From assembly GCA_001464955.1 (NCBI GenBank), contig LNEM01000034.1:18558-82557 (forward strand): 64,000 bases of DNA, given 5' to 3'. Positions 58,225 to 64,000 of this stretch are shown piece after piece (position 1 is the first letter of the stretch; each line of letters opens with the position of its first letter). This DNA comes from Rhizobiales bacterium Ga0077537 (GTDB lineage Bacteria; Pseudomonadota; Alphaproteobacteria; Rhizobiales; Hyphomicrobiaceae). The notes beneath the pieces were generated by a model. That model saw only the letters and a list, made by a program, of their open reading frames with translations. It was not told where the DNA came from and made no database searches. The translations under genes and the position numbers were made by a program.

Positions 58225-61200
58225 ATGCCTCTGGTGAAGAACCGACGTGTTCGCATTCGAGACGACGGCAGTGGCAACAAGCGTGAAGTCGACGGCACCT
58301 TTGCCGAGTTTGCCCATGCAGAGGCAATCGTTCTCCTTGGTGATCCTGGTATCGGCAAATCCACCCTCCTGACCGAGTTCGGTGGTAGCGACTGCGCAAC
58401 CGTCCGACAGTTCCTGTTCGAGCCCAAGCTACCCGCAGGATCTGCGCTTTTTCTCGATGGGCTAGACGAATACCGCCGTCTTCGCGGAGCAGTTGCAGCT
58501 CCGGACGATCTGGTCGCTAAATTGATTGAGCTGGGCCGCCCCAGATTCTGCCTCTCCTGCCGCGCCGGAGATTGGTTCGGAGAGATCGATCAAGAGGCAA
58601 TTCGACTGGCAAGCCCATCTAGACGTGTCGTCGTTCTAGAACTGATGCCGCTCTCCGAAGACGAAATCACTCAGTTGGCCTCAGAGCAACTTCCCGACGC
58701 TAAGACATTCCTCGATGAGGCCGTTTCGTTCGGTCTTGCTAAGCTCCTCGGCAATCCTCAGACGCTCGATCTATTTATTCGGGCGTGGCGCTCCGGACGA
58801 CGGCCTCGGAACAAGTTCGAAGCGTATCAGTACGGCATTGAGGACCTGATCCGGGAGACCAATCGCTTTCATTCAGGACGCGGGGCCAGCGCGATCCCTG
58901 CCGCCACCCTTTGGAGCGCTGCAGGAGCAATCAGTAGCATAGGCCTCCTTGGCCATGCGGTCGGCGTCACGCGAAGGCAAGACGAGTCCAGCGACGAGTA
59001 CTTCGCTGCATCGGTGGTCCCATTCGACATACCGAGCGCTGTCGACGAAACCTTGGGGCGTCGCGTCTTCACATCGCCCAGCACGGATTGTTTCCAGCCG
59101 TGTCACCGAACCATTGCGGAATTCCTAGCTGGCTCAGACTTGGCGAAGCGTGTTGCCGCCGGTCTTCCAACTAGCCGTGTACTGGCTCTGATGTGCGGAT
59201 TGGATGGTGCCCCAATCGCCGCACTTCGCGGTCTATTCGCATGGTTCATGTGCCATCTGTCGGCACGGGCCGAGCCCTATGTCGGTCTCGATCCATACGC
59301 CGTCGCGACTTATGGCGACGCGAGTGTGCTGCCGCCTGCCGTACAGCTCGCCATGTGGAATGCGCTCGGCCGGCTCCGCGATCCTTGGTTCCTCACCAAC
59401 GAAGACGATCGAGGTACCTTCAATGGCCTTGCCAATCGCGACACGGCACCTCGTCTCAAGCAATTGCTCGTCGATCCTCAGACTGCCGTCCACCTGAAGA
59501 TTGCAGCGCTGGAGGCGCTGGCGACCGCCAGCTCCGATCTCGGGTTGGCCGCCGAACTCGAGTCCATCGTGCTCGCGCCCCTGGACAACTCGTGGCTGCG
59601 ATCCACTGCTCTGAAAGCCCTCGCCAAAGCGAAGGGCGACGACGTCACGTATTTCGAGACACTCGATGGTCGATTGTCGTCCAGCAAGCCAGACCCTGCT
59701 GCCGCAGAGTTGCGCGCCACCTTGCTCACTGTACTCCCGCCGAGCCGAGACATTCCATCTCGCATTCTCTCTATTCTTGATCAAGCGAGCGACCCTGCGA
59801 TTGGGAAGCGGGCGATGGGATACCTCCTTCCACTTCTGCGCGTACCGACCGAAGCGCAGCTGGACGCACTCATTGACGGTGCGCAGACGCTCATCAGTCG
59901 AAAGGGGCCTCGCAAATACGAAATCCGACACCTTTTCTCGGATTGGTTCATCAGGCGGCTTATCGACCCACGGCCAGTTTACGCGTCGCAGCTGGCACGG
60001 TGGCTCACGAGCATCTCTGTTGAACGCAGCAGCAGCAACGACCGCTTGGTTGCGGCGATCAAGGCTAGATTCGAGCTTGAGCCCCGACTATTCGGGCTCG
60101 TATATGACGCACTCTATTCGGAGCAAATGTTCGCCAGCGAGCGTGATCAATGGCTCTTCATCGTTCACGATGTCTGGGAGGCGCTTCCGCCCGCCCTCTG
60201 GCCCGACGCTCAGGCAGAGTTCTTCCTCCAGAAAGCGAGACACGAACCAGACGCCGAGCACGCCGCCAACTTCTTCCGAATGTTTCTGAGCCACTTGCCT
60301 TCGTCGGGCGTTGATCTCGAATTGACGGACTCAGCGTTCTCACTAGTGGATTCGCGATCAGACCTGGCTGCTGCACTTGGCGACTGGACAGTCTGCAAAC
60401 TTGAAGACTGGCGTTTGAAACGCTGGCAGGAACAGGTCGAGCGCGCAGAAGCAATGGCTAAGAGTCGCGCGGAGAACATCGCGCAGCTGACACCCCACCT
60501 TCACGAGATTCGCGCTGGCAGCCACGGCAGCATCGGTTGGGGCGCACAGATTTATCTCGGCTACTGCGACGATGCCAGTGCCGCCGCGCCCAGAGATCGC
60601 CTCCTGAGCGTTCTCGATGAACCGCTCACAGACGCCTACATCGACGGGTTTGGCGCCTATCTCCGCAATGGGTCGGTACCAACTGCCGACGCAATTATCG
60701 AACGGTGGGCGAGGAATAGCATTCCTTATTCCCATCTCCTCGTCTCACTTGCGATCTACTGCACGATGCGATCGACAGGCGACGTGCCAGAAACGGCGCA
60801 CGCATCCTGCGTCGCCGCTGCGATCACCGAGCTGCACAGAGGTGATCTGGTTCCCGGATACGATGCGACGATTGAAGAATGGCTGGCGAGCCAAGCCCAA
60901 ACGAATCCCGAATGCGTCCAGCCGATCTTGGTCCAGGCCTGGAAAGCGGCCGTTGACCAGAAGCGCGGCTATCTACCTGGACTGCAAGATCTCGAAAAGG
61001 TACCGGGTGCCGCCTCCATGCTTGCCGAGGTCGCGATGCACGTGCTGTCGTCCGGCATAAGGGACCAGCACGGCACGGTCGAACAGCTCGTCACGCTCCT
61101 CTTGCGTCACAATCCCAATGCCATACCTGCACTGGCGGGTGAGGCACTTGCCGGCAATTCTGCATCTCCCGAGGTTGTCGGCATTTGGACCGCCGCGCTC

Positions 61201-62208
61201 TTACTGACCGCAGGCCCAAATGACACCTCGGTCTTGTCGACGCTGTCCACGGCAGCGGAGGAGACGTTGTGGGCAACAATCGAAGTCTTGAAGAGCGGTC
61301 GCTTCAATCATCCGGAAGCGCCTGCACTCTCAACTGCCAAACGTGCTGAAGTGGTCGCGCTGTTCGGTGCACGGTTTCCGAATGCTGGCCACCCGCTCGG
61401 CGAGACCACATATGGGCATCAGAACCCCTGGGATGCCGCAGAATTCATCGGAAACCAGATCAAAGCGATCGCAGGCGACAGCTCTGCTGAGGCCGATGCA
61501 CATCTGGCTAGGCTCGAAGGCGATACAGCCCTGACGAGCTATCGAGATGCGATCCGGCACCATCGCGCTCAACGCGAAAAGCAGGTGCGAGAGAACACGT
61601 TCGTGCCAGCGGACGCGGCAGGTGTGGCATTGGCTGTGGAGAACGCGGCACCCGCCAATTCAGCGGATCTCCTCGCTTATGTCGAAGAGCATCTGCGTCT
61701 TCTGGATGCCGAAATGAAGACGACCTCATACGAAAGGCACCAAGCCTACTGGAATAAGAAGGACCGAACCTTCGTGTCGGTAAAGCGTGAGGAGGATTGT
61801 TCAGGTCTTCTGGCGCACGACCTGCAGGCGCGAATCGGACCCCATGGCCTCATCGCGACTGTAGAGCACCACATGGTCAACGATAAGGAGTGCGATGTCG
61901 CTGTTCTCAACGGAACGTCTCATCTTCTGCCGATCGAGGTGAAGCACCATTACCATGCAGAACTTTGGACTGCATGGAGGACCCAACTCGACAGACTGTA
62001 CACCCGTGATCCGAAGACCGGAGGCTTTGGAGTGTACTGCGTTCTATGGTCAGGCAGAGCGCACGGGCGGGACACACCGAAACCGCCCGACGGGATCGCG
62101 CGGCCTACGTCCGCCGTCGAACTTCATAATGCGCTGGTGACTCTCCTTCCACCAAATGATCAGGCTAGGCTCAAGGTAGTTGTTTTGGACATTAGTCCGG
62201 CATTGTGA
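58225..62208 (+). CDS. NACHT-like NTPase with C-terminal PD-(D/E)xK nuclease-like domain (candidate defence protein)
   Basis: A 1327-residue protein that I do not recognise as a named family. The N-terminus has Walker A GDPGIGKST (39-47) after only about 35 residues and Walker B LFLDGLDE (75-82), whose DGLDE form is typical of NACHT/STAND NTPases. FCLSCRAGDW (108-117) may be the sensor region. Residues from about 400 to 1100 are leucine- and alanine-rich helical repeats resembling HEAT or TPR arrays (for example LKIAALEALATASSDLGLAAELESIV). The C-terminus has a nuclease-like core: Asp1224 in KECDVAVLNG, then Glu1238 and Lys1240 in LPIEVKHHYH. There is no membrane segment. A plausible model is that the repeats sense a phage signal, the NTPase oligomerises and the nuclease cleaves nucleic acid. 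It lies in a lower-GC segment beside an ArdC gene, and no partner gene is evident. Confidence 0.8.
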   Translation: MPLVKNRRVRIRDDGSGNKREVDGTFAEFAHAEAIVLLGDPGIGKSTLLTEFGGSDCATVRQFLFEPKLPAGSALFLDGLDEYRRLRGAVAAPDDLVAKLIELGRPRFCLSCRAGDWFGEIDQEAIRLASPSRRVVVLELMPLSEDEITQLASEQLPDAKTFLDEAVSFGLAKLLGNPQTLDLFIRAWRSGRRPRNKFEAYQYGIEDLIRETNRFHSGRGASAIPAATLWSAAGAISSIGLLGHAVGVTRRQDESSDEYFAASVVPFDIPSAVDETLGRRVFTSPSTDCFQPCHRTIAEFLAGSDLAKRVAAGLPTSRVLALMCGLDGAPIAALRGLFAWFMCHLSARAEPYVGLDPYAVATYGDASVLPPAVQLAMWNALGRLRDPWFLTNEDDRGTFNGLANRDTAPRLKQLLVDPQTAVHLKIAALEALATASSDLGLAAELESIVLAPLDNSWLRSTALKALAKAKGDDVTYFETLDGRLSSSKPDPAAAELRATLLTVLPPSRDIPSRILSILDQASDPAIGKRAMGYLLPLLRVPTEAQLDALIDGAQTLISRKGPRKYEIRHLFSDWFIRRLIDPRPVYASQLARWLTSISVERSSSNDRLVAAIKARFELEPRLFGLVYDALYSEQMFASERDQWLFIVHDVWEALPPALWPDAQAEFFLQKARHEPDAEHAANFFRMFLSHLPSSGVDLELTDSAFSLVDSRSDLAAALGDWTVCKLEDWRLKRWQEQVERAEAMAKSRAENIAQLTPHLHEIRAGSHGSIGWGAQIYLGYCDDASAAAPRDRLLSVLDEPLTDAYIDGFGAYLRNGSVPTADAIIERWARNSIPYSHLLVSLAIYCTMRSTGDVPETAHASCVAAAITELHRGDLVPGYDATIEEWLASQAQTNPECVQPILVQAWKAAVDQKRGYLPGLQDLEKVPGAASMLAEVAMHVLSSGIRDQHGTVEQLVTLLLRHNPNAIPALAGEALAGNSASPEVVGIWTAALLLTAGPNDTSVLSTLSTAAEETLWATIEVLKSGRFNHPEAPALSTAKRAEVVALFGARFPNAGHPLGETTYGHQNPWDAAEFIGNQIKAIAGDSSAEADAHLARLEGDTALTSYRDAIRHHRAQREKQVRENTFVPADAAGVALAVENAAPANSADLLAYVEEHLRLLDAEMKTTSYERHQAYWNKKDRTFVSVKREEDCSGLLAHDLQARIGPHGLIATVEHHMVNDKECDVAVLNGTSHLLPIEVKHHYHAELWTAWRTQLDRLYTRDPKTGGFGVYCVLWSGRAHGRDTPKPPDGIARPTSAVELHNALVTLLPPNDQARLKVVVLDISPAL

Positions 62209-62397
62209 CGAAGTGCAGGGCCTCAGGGCCGACACTTTGCAAGTCTGCTTTGGGGACTCGTGCCGCCATTGTCTCAGATCGGCGATAACAATGAGAGTCG
62301 AATGAATCTATGGCGGCTTTCTCTGCAAGGCTCTGGTTTCAAATGCGAAATGAGCGACGGAAAACTGTTCACATAGCGTTTCAACATAGTCGGTTGA

Positions 62398-63300
62398 TCA
62401 CGAACAAGATCCGGTGAACCGCTCGGCCAGATAGTCGATTGTCGCGCGCACCTTGGCGGGCGGGCGCCGATCCGATGGATACGCGGCGTAGATGCCGTCG
62501 AGCTCGCGGGTCGGATGGTCGAGCTTGAGCGGAACGAGGTTGCCGTCAGCAAGCTCGCGTGCCACCAGAAACGCCGGTTGATAGATGATGCCGTGACCAG
62601 CGACTGCGGCTGCAACGAGCGCATCGCCGTTGTTGGCCTTGAGGTTCCCCGTCACCGCCACGCTGACTTTGCCATCGCGCCCGAATTGCCAGCGGCCGAC
62701 GCCAGCGTCCCGCGACAGCGTATAGCCGAGACAATTGTGCTCTTTAAGGGCTGCGATCGTTTTTGGACGCCCATGTTGATCAAGGTACGCGCGAGAGGCG
62801 CACACCACGGTCGGACAAGGTGCCAGGCGCCGCGCGACAAGGCTCGAGGACGTCAGGCTGCCGATCCGGATCACGAGATCCCAGCCTTCCTCGACAAGAT
62901 CGACATAGCGGTCGTTGAGGCCGAGATCGATCGTCAATCCGCGGTGGCGGGCACAAAGGTCTGGCAACAGTGGCGCGATTTCCCTGATGCCGAAAGAGAC
63001 TGGCGCATTGAGCCGGAGCTGACCTCGCACCTCGGCGACCGAGATGGCGGCCCTGGAATCGGCCTCGTCGATTTCGCTGAGGATGCGCTCGGCGGCCTCA
63101 AGGTAGTTCCGTCCGGCTTCGGTCAGCGATAGGCGTCGCGTGGTCCGGTGCAGAAGCTTCGTGCCGAGACGGTCTTCCAGTGCTGCCATGTGCTTCGTTG
63201 CCATGGTCTGCGACATGCCGAGTGCTCGCGCTGCAGCCGAAAGGCTCCCCAGTGCTGCGACGCGGACGAACACCTGCATTCCAGTGACACGATCGAGCAT
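62398..63300 (-). CDS. LysR family transcriptional regulator
   Basis: LysR-type regulator of 300 residues. The start at 63300 (MLDRVTGMQVFVRVAALGS) fits the family; a longer frame to 63354 runs through the operator dyad. The winged helix-turn-helix is SLSAAARALGMSQTMATKHMAALEDRLGTKLLHRTTRRLSLTEAG (about 18-62). The effector domain starts near residue 90, with GQLRLNAPVSFGIREIAPLLPDL. It is divergent from doxX and a VOC-family gene, the usual position for a LysR protein that controls its neighbours. The closest relatives are of the DsdC/AaeR-like group with LTTR co-inducer fold; the effector is unknown. Confidence 0.92.
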   Translation of the reverse strand: MLDRVTGMQVFVRVAALGSLSAAARALGMSQTMATKHMAALEDRLGTKLLHRTTRRLSLTEAGRNYLEAAERILSEIDEADSRAAISVAEVRGQLRLNAPVSFGIREIAPLLPDLCARHRGLTIDLGLNDRYVDLVEEGWDLVIRIGSLTSSSLVARRLAPCPTVVCASRAYLDQHGRPKTIAALKEHNCLGYTLSRDAGVGRWQFGRDGKVSVAVTGNLKANNGDALVAAAVAGHGIIYQPAFLVARELADGNLVPLKLDHPTRELDGIYAAYPSDRRPPAKVRATIDYLAERFTGSCS

Positions 63301-63307
63301 TCCACAC

Positions 63308-63337
63308 CTCACACCATGAGTGTGAGTTAATATCACA
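63308..63337. promoter_or_regulatory. dyad operator in the lysR-doxX divergent promoter
   Basis: CTCACAC and GTGTGAG (63308-63314 and 63320-63326) are perfect reverse complements spaced by five bases. TGTGA and TCACA (63321-63325 and 63333-63337) overlap as a second dyad spaced by seven. They lie just upstream of the lysR start, within the AT-rich divergent intergenic region (63301-63430). This is the expected place for a LysR autoregulatory site. Confidence 0.45.
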
Positions 63338-63430
63338 GAATCATATATTATCAAACCTAGGGTTCGGGCGCATCTTGCAGGTCAACCGAATACCGGCGGC
63401 ACCCTGCCGCCGAATGACGAGGAGCCTGAC

Positions 63431-63868
63431 ATGATCGATACCCGCACCGCACCGTACGGCGCTTTGCTGCTCCGCGTGAGCCTCGGCCTCCTGCTGCTTG
63501 CCCATGGACTGCTGCTGAAGGTGTTCACTTTCACCGTGCCTGGTACTGTCGGCTACTTCGAGAGCATCGGCTTTCCGGGCTTCTTCGCCTATCTCGTCAT
63601 CGGTGGCGAGATCCTCGGCGGCATCGCGATGATCCTTGGCGTGTGGACTCGCACCGTCGCGCTTCTGGCGTTGCCGATTTTGATCGGCGCCACGCTCCAA
63701 CATCTGCCAAACGGTTGGCTGTTCTCGGCGGCCAAGGGCGGTTGGGAATTCCCCGCTTTCTGGACCGTGACTCTGGTCGTGCAGGCACTGCTCGGTGACG
63801 GCGCCTATGCTTGGCGCCCGTCGTTCCTCTCCTACACGGCGAGGACCCGAGTCGCTGAAGTGCGCTGA
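63431..63868 (+). CDS. DoxX family membrane protein
   Basis: A 145-residue membrane protein with four predicted helices. It opens TAPYGALLLRVSLGLLLLAHGLLLKVF and continues YFESIGFPGFFAYLVIGGEILGGIAMILGVWTRTVAL, the DoxX pattern. GAGGAGCCTGAC precedes the ATG. Family members are integral membrane proteins linked to thiosulfate:quinone oxidoreduction or redox stress, but most have no proven role. It is the first gene of a unit with the downstream VOC-family gene and is probably controlled by the divergent LysR protein. Confidence 0.9.
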   Translation: MIDTRTAPYGALLLRVSLGLLLLAHGLLLKVFTFTVPGTVGYFESIGFPGFFAYLVIGGEILGGIAMILGVWTRTVALLALPILIGATLQHLPNGWLFSAAKGGWEFPAFWTVTLVVQALLGDGAYAWRPSFLSYTARTRVAEVR

Positions 63869-63901
63869 CCCCGGTCGCGAACCCAAACCAGGAGATCCAT
63901 C

Positions 63902-64000
63902 ATGTCATTCGATGCCACGGCTGCTCAGATGGTGCCGCAGTTGCCGAAGCGGTCGATTGATCCCGCTACCCGCATCGGCCATGTCCACCTCAAGGTCGCT
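63902..64000 (+). CDS. VOC family (glyoxalase/dioxygenase) protein, partial
   Basis: Only the first 33 codons are in the window. The ATG at 63902 follows AGGAG. The end of the visible part reads TRIGHVHLKVA, the typical first strand of a vicinal oxygen chelate domain with a metal-binding histidine. It is 33 bases downstream of doxX and probably in the same operon. The rest of the protein lies beyond the window. Confidence 0.7.
   Translation, partial: MSFDATAAQMVPQLPKRSIDPATRIGHVHLKVA

Overview
The window is a high-GC, densely packed chromosomal segment. It most likely comes from an alphaproteobacterium of the order Hyphomicrobiales (Rhizobiales). The evidence is an Hsp20 gene followed by a DUF1150 gene, an alphaproteobacterial-type glnK-amtB pair, a gltB protein with the long alphaproteobacterial layout, a phasin, a UbiH-like hydroxylase, and intergenic palindromes of the GGGGAGAGGGTCGGGGTGAG type common in this order. 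Genus cannot be read from the sequence alone.

Region 1 (1-14387, minus strand) is a long catabolic operon: a branched-chain-amino-acid-type ABC importer (livK-H-M-G-F), an alpha/beta hydrolase, two acyl-CoA dehydrogenases, an NDP-forming acyl-CoA synthetase, a crotonase-fold protein, a carboxymuconolactone-decarboxylase-type protein and two short-chain dehydrogenases. It ends in a clear intrinsic terminator at 757-793. The layout suggests import of a small carboxylate, CoA activation and beta-oxidation-like breakdown. A partial family 5 substrate-binding protein follows.

Region 2 (14632-25862) holds a drug-type MFS exporter, the ammonium module glnK-amtB behind a sigma-54-like promoter, tesB, a UbiH-like hydroxylase, a peptidase M15-like protein with an in-frame octapeptide repeat, the Hsp20/DUF1150 pair, a phasin, a minimal histidine kinase and an M81 peptidase. 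Region 3 (25863-28145) is a repeat-rich non-coding stretch around a universal stress protein gene. Region 4 (28146-39159) carries a hydantoinase/oxoprolinase-type protein, leuD, a methyltransferase, an Ig-repeat autotransporter, a second family 5 binding protein, a ribosome-associated factor and an S9 peptidase.

Region 5 (39160-52381) is nitrogen and amino-acid metabolism: gltB and gltD with a DUF4274 gene between them, a DMT exporter, a Rid-family protein, two small enzyme-like proteins, a GMC oxidoreductase and argC. The argC leader (50702-50856) reads as a transcription attenuator: a sigma-70-like promoter whose predicted start coincides with the ATG of an arginine-rich 20-residue peptide, a terminator hairpin with a U-run, and a perfect 7-bp antiterminator alternative.

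Region 6 (52485-64000) contains tRNA-Sec, an FtsX-type permease, tRNA-Thr(CGT), holC and tRNA-Lys(TTT). Immediately beyond tRNA-Lys the base composition falls, and an accessory segment begins with an ArdC-like antirestriction protein and a 1327-residue protein. That protein joins an N-terminal NACHT-like NTPase to a C-terminal PD-(D/E)xK nuclease-like motif and is a strong candidate single-gene defence protein. The window ends with a divergent LysR / DoxX-VOC module.

The two items most worth following up are the argC attenuator and the NTPase-nuclease protein. Starts were chosen by ribosome-binding sites and family alignment from memory; no database search was possible.
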